Source of the DNA: Gordius sp. MW1
Lineage: Eukaryota > Nematomorpha > Gordioida > Gordea > Gordiidae
NCBI GenBank assembly: GCA_964036665.1
Contig: OZ038533.1
Location: 20,518,575-20,582,574, forward strand
Direction of reading: 5' to 3'
Length of the DNA stretch: 64,000 nucleotides
Under the pieces are notes generated by a model. The model did not search any database and was not told where the DNA came from. It saw only the letters and a list, made by a program, of their open reading frames with translations. A program made the position numbers and the translations under genes. Shown here in pieces: positions 14,001 through 24,750 of this stretch (its first letter is position 1; each line of letters starts with the position of its first letter).

Positions 14001-17000
14001 TTTTTCATAGCATAATATAAATATAAGTATTTTAACGTTAGGTGTGAAACCATGTTAAGTTATAAGCGAATCAAGCGAATTAAATCGCACGCATTATGAA
14101 CAACGATCGCGTGCGAATTGCTTAAACAATTTCGCGAAAAAAATTCGCTTCGCTTTTTTTCGCTTCGCGTGTCATCACGAACGCGGGGTGACACAAAAAA
14201 GGAACTTGCAATATAGCTCCCTCCCTTCGCACGTTGTTTAATTTCCATCGGCACCAAATTCCTTCCAAATCAAGTCATGAATTTAGCGCTTTTAAACGAC
14301 GTTTGCCAAATGTCAACAACAAATCAAGCAAGGAAGGAGGATAGCCAAACAACTCTCATTCATTTTGGCCACATTTATGATGTTGTTGTAGCGATGATGA
14401 GTCGTCTAAACGGTTAGGTCTCATGCTAAACCAGTCATAGATGAATTAAAGAAGAAGAAAAGAAGGAGGTTTTTGGAAATTTTAGTTTTATTTTAAATTA
14501 CAAAATTCCTGAAATTAGGGGGCTCCTGGGTAGTAGGCCCATCTAAGGCATACTTTCATAATGTATGGAGCTCAAAATTCTCACTTTTGTTTTGAAAAAT
14601 TTAATCTTAGTTTTGAGGAACGTTTCGAGAAATTTGGCATGCATTTTAGACTTTCTAAAAGCGTCGCAATTTACATATACGCTTTTAGATGTGAATGAGC
14701 AAACTCAAAGAGGATGCAAAGTAAATATTGATTCAACTGCCAAGTATGATTTAGTATTGCATCAGACGCGACACACCTCCCAACCTGCTATCTGTCTCTC
14801 TTATAAATCGCATCTAAAACTTCAGTAATAAACTAGTCGTTATATAAACGTTGGCTTGCTCGAGGCAATGAAAATACCGTTATCACAAGGCTAAAAACAG
14901 TGGAGGGGGCCTCCTGCTTGTGGGCTCCGTGTTTTTAGTAGATGTATACTTAATCAAACTACATTTCGCGGTCTAATTAAAATGAAGTAAAAAATTAGTT
15001 TTTATAATATATCGCTTTATATAAAAACGTCAACAAAAATGTATCTTCCAGTTTTTGAGCCAAGTGAAAACCAAGATTTAAACACAACAATTAGTTTATA
15101 TTGGGGACTAAATTTTATGGTTCAGTAAAAATTGAATAAGTTAATAAAGAGTGTGCAATGCGGTTTGGGGTATTGAATGACCCCAACCTTACATTTCGGA
15201 ACATTTTATAAAAGATCAGCACCCTAGGTACTAATGTTTTTACGGAGCCATATTTTATTTTTCCAATCAATCATAACAAATAAATTTGAAGATTTTGGGC
15301 GCCTAAAATTTTTATTTGGCCATTTGTACATTTTTAAAGGAACTGTTGTGTTATTACATGAAAACACTTGTCACAACTATTAACAACTTTAACTATTATA
15401 TTTATGATCATTTTTAGATTTTTGATCTATAACAGTGACTCGGAGGGTAAAAATCTTCTAAAATAGTGTTGTTTAATGTTAAAAAGTTTATTGTACTTAG
15501 TATAAAAGTCTACATAAATATATACAAGTATGTAAATGAAGGAAAAAAATAATTCTTAAAATAAATTGAATTTAACCATTTGCTTTACTATTATTATATG
15601 ATGATTATATGCAATCCATATTGTTCAATAATAAAAGTAGCATTTTTGAGTTTGGTGCAAATAAACATTCTCATATGTATATTTCAATTACTCAATCAAA
15701 TATAATACTTTTTTTTGAAAAATTTTGTAATGAAACAAGGTTGTATTTTGTAAAGTTTTTATCTTTGATTTTAGTCAATTGTTTATTTAAGATTTATGAA
15801 TTTATAACAATTGCACTCAACATATCATCTTTTCCATCAACATTTTTGTTCAATATATGTACATAAGCTTATATTTTCTCTTAAGAGTTTGTGGGTCATT
15901 TTCAAAAACCCGTTCTTAAAATCCCTTAAAAAAGCCATAATATAAAAGCCATAAACATTTAACAATAAAAATACTTTTAAAAATAACTGTGTTATTTGCT
16001 CATCAAAACAATTACCTGAAGGAATTTGCCATATTTTGATTTGCCCATTGCCTAGCCCCGTTGCAAATATGAGTGGTTCTAGCTCAAAATGAAATCTCTT
16101 GTTAACGCTACGACTGGTTAAATCTTTAAAAGGGGCGGTGTCCGGAGTCTGAGGGGTCAGGCGATGAGTTTGAGGGGTGGAGGTTGGGAAGAGGGCGGAA
16201 CCAAATGCCACACTCCACACGGTATGCCCACATTCCAACGAAATTGTAGAGTCAGTGATTGTACTGAATCTTTAGGTAGAATGAAATATATATTTAAAAT
16301 TAATATATATTAAATAAACCGATATATTAGATAAATATAAACATATTATGAAATTAAAGGAAAGATGTTAATTAAAATGATTGGGTATAGGGTGAGGCAA
16401 TAAATTTGACATATTGAAGTTAGTTGTATATATTTAAAAATCATTTTTAAAGCATAGGCTAATTAGACAAAATAAAATAGAGTGAGGTTGAAGAAAATTA
16501 AAAACAATTTGTAAATTACACAAATTGTTTTAAAGATTTTTACTTGAATCTGTTATAAAAAATTAATAATTACATCAAATTTCTAGGAACTCTTCAAATT
16601 TGCAAGTAGAGACTTAACCAATGAAAAAAAATATGTGCACTTTGCCAAATAAATGGCACACAATCAACACTAGTGATGAGTTTTGGAATCTTATAACTTT
16701 TGGCATAAAAATTGTTTTAAGGTTAAATCCAAATAAAAATAAAATGTTAAATTTTTAATGTTATTTTTTAAAATTAACTTTAAAGATCACTTAGCATTAA
16801 AAATTATTATAATAATTAATTGTGGATATAAAATTAAGCCAATTTTAATGTTTTGTTATAAAATTATATATTTTATTTTACATAGATAGTAACAGTCTCA
16901 TTAAAATAGGTGTCACCTTTATAATCAAAAAAAATGACGTGGTTACATTTTGCAAATCATTAAATAAATGACTCTATGTTTATAATATTAATCAAATTTT

Positions 17001-17512
17001 ACCTGTTATTTTGGGAGAAATTTGAAATAGGGAGTGTTTTATCAGTAAATGCATCTAGTTTAATTAGAAAAACTTTTCTCATTCCAGCAGACCATGCCAT
17101 ATAAGAATGATTGGGAGAAAAGGCAATAGACCAATTTTCTCCCTGCTTCTGATAGTTAGGAGTAACAGATTCAACATTGACCAAAGAATCATTATCTTGC
17201 TTATGTAAATTTAAATATTCTTGACCCAAGTATGAATGTTTCTTCATAAAAGAGTCATTGGTGTTATAAGGAGGCTTATTATAAGAAAGAACATTTTTTG
17301 AAATTATGTCCGGAATAGAGTAATAATTTCCTACAGCAGAATACTCCTTTTGGCATGGTATTGGAATCAAAACACCTAGTAATGGTGCTCTAACTATACA
17401 TTTAAATAAAAAATAGTAAAATATTCAACCTAATTTAAGGTATGTATCAAACATGTAGCTTACCCATTAAAGATGCGTCTATAGCAAAACTTTCTTTTTC
17501 TTTTATAACCAT
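5030..17512 (-). CDS. WD-repeat and SOCS-box protein (WSB1/WSB2 type), 8 coding exons
   Basis: WSB proteins are substrate receptors of ECS (Elongin B/C-Cullin-SOCS) ubiquitin ligases: the WD40 propeller binds the target and the SOCS box docks Elongin C. Exons: 17464-17512, 17003-17393, 16016-16263, 9556-9794, 8565-8737, 8064-8177, 5300-5413, 5030-5234, totalling 1533 nt or 510 aa with consistent phases. WD units are recognisable: ENWSIAFSPNHSYMAWSAG; LIFATGLGNGQIKIW; FDHTEPVRALRFSPD with RTLKVWDMRDDGNM; VVDCDFSMDGALLATASYD; HLFPPPRPIFASG; LCCKFSTRSPYLATG. The last exon carries the SOCS box (LDHLCRLRIRTLV, then LVPKKLLCYIEY). At 510 aa it exceeds vertebrate WSB1/2 (about 400-420 aa), with extra sequence in exons 2 and 3. 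The exon 3 acceptor could lie 6 nt upstream. The stop codon overlaps an AATAAA. Intron 3 (9795-16015) is 6.2 kb and full of transposons. WSB1 and WSB2 are not distinguishable here. Confidence 0.92.
5414..8063. other. WSB intron 6, no feature recognised
   Basis: This is 2.65 kb of AT-rich sequence between exons 6 and 7. I found no recognisable repeat ends or coding motifs. Confidence 0.5.
8936..9203. mobile_element. Diverged copy of the CATGGGCGTAGCC MITE in WSB intron 4
   Basis: It begins CGCAGTGGCGTAAATTCAGC with a following G-run and ends CCTGGCTACGCGCCTG. Homology is by ends only, and the interior is diverged. Confidence 0.5.
10545..10676. mobile_element. Possible hAT-like MITE with GTTGTTAAA-type ends
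   Basis: The left part reads CTACTGTTAAAACTATTGC; the right, reversed, reads CTAGAGTTGTTAAATTGCTC. The interior has GAGCACTCA and GTGCTCGAG stretches. I found no target duplication. Confidence 0.35.
11040..12403 (-). mobile_element. Helitron-like non-autonomous element (HINE/DINE-1/pearl type), copy 1, 3'-truncated
   Basis: Oriented minus. The right edge holds the 5' subterminal repeat (GCGAGCCCATAAATTGCAT as read on plus) and a GGAC microsatellite at about 12354-12380. The left edge has the second subterminal repeat TTTGCTATGCAATTTATGGG near 11090. Between are about six degenerate tandem units of roughly 90-110 bp around 11513, 11611, 11702, 11809, 11913 and 12195, each with TTTGGCCAATGGTCAT then CATTGGTCAGTAGCC. 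Two B-box-like stretches (GATTCGAACC) occur at about 12045 and 12319. The terminal GGGCCGAAGGCCC hairpin seen in copies 2 and 4 is missing on the left, so the 3' tip is probably lost. It lies in WSB intron 3. Confidence 0.7.
12536..12623. mobile_element. Truncated second-family MITE beside the Harbinger element
   Basis: The right part reads CAGACCAAACAAAACCCTAC then ATTTACAAAACACTA, matching the right end of the family. No matching left end was found. Confidence 0.45.
12830..13544 (+). CDS. MADF-domain (Myb/SANT-like) accessory protein of the Harbinger element
   Basis: PIF/Harbinger elements encode, besides the transposase, a Myb/SANT-like DNA-binding protein that helps it reach DNA and the nucleus. 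Three exons (12830-12980, 13021-13290, 13330-13544) are separated by GT-AG introns of about 40 bp and keep phase. The total is 636 nt or 211 aa. The MADF domain covers about residues 8-95: LINDIRDIPMIYDKFHNEYK, then EDIKARWKNLRDTYMKEL, then SYWPYFTVMDFL with the conserved Trp/Tyr/Phe positions. A basic linker (EKKRKKSAEN) and a C-terminal helical tail follow, FLEKLLDLEVKKQN through FISDDE, possibly for partner contact. No stops interrupt it, so this ORF looks intact. Confidence 0.82.
13560..14008 (-). pseudogene. Truncated Harbinger transposase (N-terminal part only)
   Basis: Exon 1 (14008-13886) starts MKKRNVNKINVNRMKES and includes FFNYFRMSK, the usual Harbinger N-terminal FFRMS-type motif. 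Exon 2 (13851-13745) reads ETFYYILEKITTKI then SISPEEKLMITI, matching the ISPEERLAITLRYLATG segment. Exon 3 begins near 13707 with RYLACGSSY. A +1/-1 slip follows, and the frame continues as SYSHKIGISTIHYI then LIKTCNAISSTFQPI, the part just before the DDE domain. Nothing after it resembles the catalytic core, and the sequence runs into the 3' side of the convergent MADF gene. The element therefore lost the transposase C-terminal half by internal deletion. Confidence 0.75.
14189..16015. other. WSB intron 3, part right of the Harbinger element
   Basis: Mostly AT-rich. A purine tract with AAGAAGAAGAAAAGAAGG lies at about 14450. ORFs here (14565-14828, 15609-15866) show no family motifs and I treat them as chance. 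Confidence 0.45.
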
Positions 17513-17707
17513 ATTCTGACAATATTTTGAAAACACATGATCTTGTTATAATTATGAATGAATATTTTGGTGACATCAGCCAATACCCTTGAATCCATGT
17601 TGATTAGTTTTTTGTGAGTTCATTTAAGTATTGATATGTAGATATGATTACCAATAATTGTATGACTGCTGACAAGTGCACTCTTCAAGCCGTTAAATTT
17701 AAAAATA

Positions 17708-19515
17708 ACTAGATGAACCCGGCAAACGTTGTTTTGCCATTAACCCGGGTGTATTAGCAGAATATATATCATCTTATAGATAAATTTCAATAGATTAAGA
17801 ACATATCAAATATAATTGGTAAGTGTTTATTATGCAAAAATTTTGAAACAAATAGTTAAAGAGGGTCCAATGCCAGACCCACCCAAGAGAGAAAACTTGG
17901 CCCCATGCCCCCCCCCAAGGGAAAAATCTTTGGCCCCTGGCCCTTCAAGCAATTTTTATTAATTTTTTGTAATTAAGAATCAATATCATAATTAAATTAT
18001 TTGTTTCGGAATAAAACTTTTAATTCTGAACTTAATAATGTCCAAAGAACTGAGATATATCAACATTTATTGGCACTTTGTTAATAGTATTTTCATTTTT
18101 CTCCTTATTTAACGCGCAAAATGACAAAATTAGATTTTTTAATTTATTTAGCCACGCAGGAGGGGACACGACCGTCCTATAATATATAATAATTGACGTG
18201 AAAAATAAGCAAAAAAATGACTTTGATACTCAATGTTTCAAATCGTAAAAACAGCACATGCCTACATTTATCACACTACAAACGATAGATACGCAGGGTG
18301 CGTTTGATTGACATTCGATTAAACGTCACAACGTATAAAACTTGACCCCTCAAAAACTACCGGACAGATTTGGCTCGAACAAATCTTAATACACGCTCCG
18401 GAGTGTCAGGAATAAACTGTGAAATTTTGAGCCAAATCGGTCTGGTAGTTCCAAAATTGGTGGCGACATACACACATATATACATATTCATTTCAAGAGA
18501 GAACTGGCCCCATGCCCCCCCCCAAGAGAAAAATCTTTAGCCCCCTGGCCCTTTAAGCATTTTTTTTTTAATTTTTTGTAATTAAGAAACAATATCATAA
18601 TTATAATTATTTGTTTCTGAATAAAACTTTTAATTCTGAACTTAATAATGTCCGAAGAACAAAAGGCGGATACGGATACGCATATAGTTTATTTAACGAA
18701 AAATAACAAATAATTAATATTTTAAGATAAAGTGTGGCGTTGTGCAAAATTCTGCACCTTTGTTCTGCACCTTTGCCCCATCCCCAAGGAAATTTTTTTA
18801 AGTCAAATTTACCTATAATCAAAAATTAATCATTAAATTTTGGATACATTTTTTTAAAGCTATCGCTAGAGACCTACAAAATGGTATTTTTTGAAATCAT
18901 AGTCTGGCCCAAGCCCCCCCCCCCCCCCAAGGGAAAAATCTTTGGCCCCCTGGCCCTTCAAGCAATTTTTTTTCAATTTTTTGTAATTAAGAAAAAATAT
19001 CATAATTATAATTATTTGTTTCTGAATAAAACTTTTAATTCTGAACTTAATAATGTCCAAAGAACTGAGATACATCAACATTTATTGGCACTTTGTTAAA
19101 AGTATTTTAATTTTTCTCCTTATTTAACGCGCAAAAAATGACAAAATTAGATTTTTTAATTTGTTTAGCCACGCAGGAGAGGACACGACCGTCTTATAAT
19201 AATAATAATTGACGTGAAAAATAAGCAAAAAAATGACTTTGATACTCAATGTTTCAAATTGTAAAAACAGCACATGCCTACATTTATCACACTGCAAACG
19301 ATAGATACGCAGGGTGCGTTTGATTGACATTCGATTAAACGTCAAAACGTATAAAACTTGACCCCTCGACCGATTAGGCTCGAACAAATTTTAAAACACG
19401 CTCCGGAGTGTCAGGAATAAACTGTGAAATTTTGAGCCAAATCGGTCTGGTAGTTTTCCAAAATTGGTGGCGGCATACACCCATATATACATAGTTTCAT
19501 TTTTATATATAAGAT
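17708..19515. repeat. Dispersed repeat family 'CCCGGCAAACG', copy A with about 1-kb internal duplication
   Basis: It begins ACTAGATGAACCCGGCAAAC and ends CATTTTTATATATAAGAT. About 480 bp at 17995-18476 is repeated with high identity at 19008-19490 (CGCTCCGGAGTGTCAGGAAT, CCAAATCGGTCTGGTAGTT). The spacer starts CCCCATGCCCCCCCCC and recurs three times (about 17900, 18506, 18905). No coding domain was recognised. Begin and end sequences are shared with copies B and C. Confidence 0.75.
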
Positions 19516-20024
19516 TGTGGTGTTTCCCCCTCCCTGAATTATTATTACTTATTTTTATTACTTTACGCGTAGCACACGATTGATTATTAGCTTATTTATT
19601 TTTGTTTGTTTGTTTATTGAAAAAACTAGTTTATTTGTTCCCCCCCCCCCGCTTATTTTACACATTTGAAGATTTATTTAATTACTTTGGGAATGTGCCA
19701 AGTTGTTTATTTTCCCCCACACGTATACTTGTATGCTACGATTATACCCCCCACACATACGATTAAAATTTACTTTCCGCGTAGTCATCAGTGTTACCAC
19801 TAGCTACCATATTTTATCGCTATAGAAATTAGTTAGCATATTATTATTATTTTTATCGTCATGTTATTATAAAAAGGAAGAAAGCACATTCATCATTATT
19901 CATTCATTCTTCTTTCTTATTTTTGTGTTTCGCGTAATTGAATAAAAATTATATATTTGGAAGTCTAAATTAAAAAGGAAAAAGGTAATAGTCCTCCCTT
20001 TTTGGGGGAGGACCTTGAAACACC
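19516..20024 (+). mobile_element. Possible solo LTR of a retroelement (fossil)
   Basis: The stretch starts TGTGGTGTTTCC directly after repeat copy A and ends near TTGAAACACC, giving short inverted ends. It holds a TATAAAAAGG box near 19871 and AATAAA near 19940, the order expected in an LTR. No internal coding region adjoins it. The family cannot be assigned. Confidence 0.3.
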
Positions 20025-20217
20025 GAGAAAAGAATTATAGGTCTAAATAGATTGGTGGAATTTTTGAGATTATATAAATTAATTGAAACATTGAAATTCC
20101 AATAGAGATGTTGAATAAATCCACGATTAATTCCATCCATTCGGCCTGTTGGGATTTATTAATAATCATCTGTTTATTTCCGCCTATAAGTGTAATTTCA
20201 GGCGTGGACAGGAATGG

Positions 20218-20607
20218 TATAAACATAGACTAGAGAGACTGATATAGATATTAGTAATTTTGTGAATTAAATAATCTTAAAAGGGTAAATAAAAAATATT
20301 GAATTGGGTAGATATCAAAACAGCATTCTGAAATAAATATCATTCACACAATACATAAAAATTACAATTGTAAGAACTGTGATAAAAGTTTGTTTAATAA
20401 TATAGCGCTATTTATATTTTGTATAATATTAATTTATTCACGTTCGTTCAAATTTATAAACCAGTAAGAAAGGGAAATTGACTCTTATGGCGCAAAATTA
20501 CATGGTTGAAATACACAGGTTGTTATCTTCAAAATGGAGAAAAATTTGACACACAATTTACTATATTTAACATATGGCATGAGCAGTCTATCTAGTCTAT
20601 GGGTATA
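20218..20607. mobile_element. MITE-like short derivative of the THAP transposon
   Basis: This is about 390 bp with ends TATAAACATAGACTAGAGAG and, on the opposite strand at the right, TATACCCATAGACTAGATAG. Internal edges resemble those of 23695-24750: a left subterminal run matches around 23790-23900, and the right segment containing ATATGGCATGAGCAGTCTAT matches ATATGACATGAGCAGTCTAT at 24720. The THAP coding middle is absent. This is the usual relation between an internally deleted non-autonomous copy and its longer relative. A hAT-type MITE abuts its right end. Confidence 0.6.
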
Positions 20608-20609
20608 AG

Positions 20610-20866
20610 CATTGGCGGAGGGAGGGGGTGGTTTTCGGGTTTGAACCCCTCCCATGATTTTCAATTTATATAATTTTTATATTGTATATTTAATAAAAAT
20701 AAATATTTGTTGCAATTTTACTTTTTGTATTTTATTATTTTTACGCTATTGTCACTTTAAACTTTTAGGGGGGAAAAAAATTATATTCAAAAAATAGTTA
20801 CAAAAAAATTTTCACCTTGAAAATTTTCTAACCCCTCCCTTGAGGAAATCCTACTTGCGCCTATGG
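20610..20866. mobile_element. Diverged copy of the CATGGGCGTAGCC MITE
   Basis: It begins CATTGGCGGAGGGAGGGGG and ends CCTACTTGCGCCTATG, an imperfect inverted repeat. It lies directly against the right end of the short THAP-type MITE. Confidence 0.5.
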
Positions 20867-20934
20867 GTAAAAGGAGGGGGGTTTTCAAAAAATTTCAAAT
20901 AAGAAATCTTAAGCAAAATTTTTTTATATTATAT

Positions 20935-22500
20935 ACTGGCTGTGCCCGGCCAAGCGTTGCTTTGGCTCAGTCCTTAAGTGGTTAATTAAGTATAAGCTAT
21001 TAATAAGACTTATCTAAAATGGGGTCATATATGAAATAATTTATAATGTGAAAGGTCGAATGATTTTATGAACCCACTATTTTTAGTATATATTTATATA
21101 ATAAGACAAACCAAATGCAAATTCTGTTTTAGTCATCAAATCCGACTAAAATTAAATGTTTTTGAAAAAATTGCTTATTAATGCTGTTACTTATTATACA
21201 ATAATACCATTATTTTATTTTTCTAGTTAGCTGATTTATTTGAAATACAATTTTCTTTAATATAATAAAATAATTAATTGAAGGATGGATAATTATTAAA
21301 AATATGCTTCTATGATCGACCACGTGATAATAATGACAAAAACTGCATAATTTAAATTTTACTTCTTTAATTTAAATAGTCTGTTAAACCCCAATAATTT
21401 TAACCGTATACTGTACATTTTTATTATACTTTTAAATATCTAATTCGAGAAAACTTCAGCTTTGTATGTATGACGTCATTATTGTATATGCTGCTATAAA
21501 TGAAACTGGACAGGAAATGTCAGATATTTTTAAAACAAAAAGGTATTTTAGGAATCTGAAAAAGCTATTTTACCCCTGGCCTATCTGGGCATCTACGACT
21601 AAATTTTCGCTCGAATCGGATCTGAAGTTTCAGAATTTAGCCCTTTTTTAAAACCAAAAGGCCGAGAAATGTCCGATATTCTTAAAACTAAAAGGAATTT
21701 TAGCAATCTGAAAAAGCTATTTTACATCTGGCCGCCCTGAGAACCTACGGGTAAAGTTTCGCGCGAATCGGGCCGGTAGTTTCAGAATTTATTCTCATTT
21801 AAATATCTCATTTAATAAAAATTAATGATAAGCATTTACTCAGAATAATCAACGTTGGACTATTTTATATTACATTTAAATTATATATACTTTCATCTTT
21901 CTCATTTAAAATATATCATTTAATGATAATGAGAAAAATTCATCTTCTTCACCTATATATTTTCTCAAATAATCTATAATTTTATTTATTTCAGGTTAAT
22001 TCATAAATTTTATGTTGTCACCGTTAAGAAAAGATGACGTTTAAGAAATTTAATTCATAAATTTTATGTTGTCTTGTCACCGTTAAGAAAAGATGACGTT
22101 TAAGAAATTTAATTCATAAATTTTATATTGTCACCGTTAAGAAAAGATGACGTTTAAGAAATTTAATTCATAAAATTTATGTTGTCACCGTTAAGAAAAG
22201 ATTACGTTTTACAAACTACTATAAGTGATACACTTTTACTACAAAACTGTCTGTATATGCAAATTTCCGACGAACGCGAGGAGGTGCGTTTGATTGACAT
22301 TTTATTGAACGTCAAAACGTATAAAACCCAATATCTCGAAAATTAAAAGGAATTTTAGGATTCTGAAAAAGCTATTTTACCCCTGGCCGGCCTGGGAAAC
22401 TAGGGGTAAATGTTTGCGCGAATCGGGCCGGTAGTTTCAGAGATTAGCCCTTACATACATATATACATACATATATACACTTTACTTTATATATATAGAT
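20935..22500. repeat. Dispersed repeat family, diverged copy B with 54-bp tandem array
   Basis: It begins ACTGGCTGTGCCCGGCCAAG and ends ACTTTATATATATAGAT. It contains repeated AGGAATCTGAAAAAGCTATT then CGGGCCGGTAGTTTCAG blocks (about 21540, 21690, 22340). At about 21997-22208 it holds four copies of a roughly 54-59 bp unit with GTCACCGTTAAGAAAAGATG. Confidence 0.65.
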
Positions 22501-23694
22501 ATCACTGACGTAGGCAATAGAGAGGAAGGTTAATTTGTACCTATGTTGCTAGATTAATATATCTACCCCCAAGCGAGTCTTTCATAAAATAACGCCTTTA
22601 ATAATATGATCGAAATTCTCTTATTAATAATACAATTGATGCTTTTCCTTGATATGCGAGTTATATTCTTATAAGTAATGGTTTCCCTTCTATTTTAAAT
22701 TTGGAAAATGTTTTATTAATTCAGGTGAGAGGATACTACAAGTGTACTCCAAAAAGAGGGGGGGCAAACCAACAAGACAAAAAAGGGAAGGGGGCAAAGT
22801 TCTTAATTTATTTTATATTTTTAATTTTTTAATCACCATTTTTGGATTAAAAGTGATTGAAAAATATTAATTAGCATTTATGGATAAATTATTAATATCA
22901 GTATAATTCGCATTATATGCCAGCTGCCAACTATACTAGTACGCTGTAATTAAATTTGCTAAAAACCATGTTTAATCTCAAACAACTCTGCTCGATACCA
23001 CGGTTTATATCAAGCAACTCTGCTAAGTGCCCGGTTAGTTTACATCTCGACCAGCAGCCATAGCAACTTTAATCTGCATGTGCTTGTAACCGGGTTTTTA
23101 AGCAGTGTGTGCACGTTATGCTGATGGTAATGGTAGGAGATATGTGCCTAGTTTAGCACAATACATGCACAACCAACTCGAGCGTTTTAACATCACTACC
23201 TTAAAGACTAATTTGAACAATCATTACAAATAATACTACCCCTCGTGCCCATCTTTCCTCTGAAAAAAGCCTGATTTTTATACTTATATAGGTAACAATG
23301 GTAACTTACAAGTAAGGTTTAAATGGCGATGGCTAGACTTACCAATTATTTTAGTAAACGCAAGCAAGATCAAAAATGCGATACATAATCGAACAACTAT
23401 ATTTCATTTTAACCGCCTAATTTGAATAAATTATTGATTAAGTGGCTATAAAGATGAGCATATGAAATTTAATGAAATAGTTTTTGAAATGGATGAGAAG
23501 TGGTTTGATAGTAATGCAATGGTATTGATCATTTCAAGACTAAAATGTTAGATCGAAGTTTTGCTCTTTCACAATGGCTACAAGTAACTTAAGTTATATT
23601 ATTTTACTTTCATAATTCAAATGCGTAATCTTCAACAATCTAATTTAGATAATTGCAATTTCAGACAATTATTGCACTTTTTTTAGATAATTAG
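22501..23694. other. Repeat-block gap with a possible old MITE
   Basis: The stretch 22920-23190 has several CAACTCTGCT and GTTTTAACATCACTAC-like pieces that recall decayed hAT ends. Nothing else was recognised. Confidence 0.3.
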
Positions 23695-24750
23695 CATAGA
23701 CTGCATAGACCGCTCATCACCGTATAAAATGTGCGTGTTATTTTCCAACATTTTGATGTTCACATCATATAGCAATGATTATATAGAGTATAGTAATTTT
23801 TGTAGATTAAATTATTTTAAAAAGGTGAATGAAACATATTGAACTAGTTAGATATCAAACATAATTTTAAAATAGATATTATTGACACATTTCATAAAAA
23901 TGTAAATGTAATATTAGTTAACAATTTGTATATTTTGCTTTTCAAGCTTGTTGACTCTTATGGTTGTTTTAAGCCTCAAAATTTCTTCTTCACTTTTTTC
24001 TGGAGTAAATATTTTCTTCCTTTTCTTGGGAACTGGTTTGGAATAATTTGTTGAATCATTCAAGGGAATGGCTTTAAAAATTTTGTCTTTTTGGTGTATC
24101 TTTCTATTAAATCATATATCACAATACATAAATATTGTATCAATTCAATTTGTTTGTTGGGAATTAATGATAAAGTAAAGAAGTATATAATGTACCATCT
24201 GACATAAGGTCAATTATGAATTATAAAATTACAATAAAAATATGACTGGCCCTTTTACAAAAATATTTAAAAGTTGCATTTTCTTGCCGAATGTATTAAA
24301 AATTTAATTGTGAATAATTTTAGTGAAAACAACCAATAAAGAATAATTAGGCTTACATGGCTTGGAAAATTAAAAATTGTAGGAACTGCATCTTCTCTCA
24401 ATTGATAATTTGTTGAAGATGGGTAAAACATTTCAGGTCTAAAATGATAGGAACAAACGCGAGAATATTGCGTAATTTGAAATTCTCGTTTGATGTTATG
24501 AATCCAGGCCTTTAGAAGCTGCGGATTCTTCACTGGATACTTAAAATTGTTTAAAAATATGATATATCTTGTAATATATTACTTATGGAATGAAAACCTT
24601 TTGTCTTTACCTCTCTTGTTCGAACAAAGCGGCACTGCGCAAAACGACATTATATGATATAGAACGGTAGTGACTATCAAAATGGTGGCAAATTTCACAC
24701 ACGATTTGCCATATGGAACATATGACATGAGCAGTCTATGTAGTTTATAA
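23695..24750. mobile_element. THAP-gene-bearing DNA transposon bounded by about 25-bp inverted repeats
   Basis: The left edge reads CATAGACTGCATAGACCGCT and the right edge, reverse-complemented, reads ATAAACTACATAGACTGCTC, an imperfect terminal inverted repeat. Between them lies a minus-strand THAP-domain gene. The shorter element at 20218-20607 has matching ends and matching subterminal sequence, so both look like one family. THAP domains are known from P-element transposases as well as host proteins. No catalytic DDE or RNase H-like domain is visible, so the element is non-autonomous or a THAP accessory carrier. No clear target duplication was read. Confidence 0.6.
23946..24650 (-). CDS. 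Short THAP-domain protein with C-terminal basic coiled coil
   Basis: THAP domains are C2CH zinc fingers that bind DNA. Exon 1 (24650 to about 24583) begins MSFCAVPLCSNKRG and ends SFHK, giving Cys-x4-Cys. Exon 2 (about 24540-24357) continues YPVKNPQLLKAWIHNIKR, then SRVCSYHFRPEMF (Cys-x2-His) and the closing REDAVPTIFNFP typical of the fold. Exon 3, minus strand around 24113-23946, adds a basic segment PKKRKKIFTPEK and a short coiled coil, ending IQIVN-stop; total about 150 aa. Intron 2 is GT-AG if an aaag acceptor is used. Intron 1 (about 41 nt) cannot be closed in frame with strict GT-AG: the frame-preserving cut is at an ambiguous AAG, implying a non-canonical site or a small indel. It sits inside inverted repeats, so I take it as a transposon gene. 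A host THAP gene is the alternative. Confidence 0.6.

Larger units (their letters stand above)
12667..14188. mobile_element. PIF/Harbinger DNA transposon with near-perfect TIRs and TGA target duplication
   Basis: The element is 1522 bp. The left end is CCCCGCGTTCGTGATGACAC followed by GCGAA; the right end is its exact reverse complement, giving 25 bp of identity. The 3-bp duplication TGA flanks both sides (12664-12666 and 14189-14191), as expected for PIF/Harbinger. It carries two convergent genes: a MADF-domain protein on plus and the N-terminal part of a Harbinger transposase on minus. It sits in intron 3 of the WSB gene. Identical TIRs suggest recent activity, but the transposase lacks its catalytic half, so mobility would need a complete relative. 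Confidence 0.88.

Noticed and set aside
20035-20226. Minus ORF ending at the left edge of the short THAP-type MITE
   Set aside because: No domain, crosses the element boundary, and no similar sequence at the longer copy.
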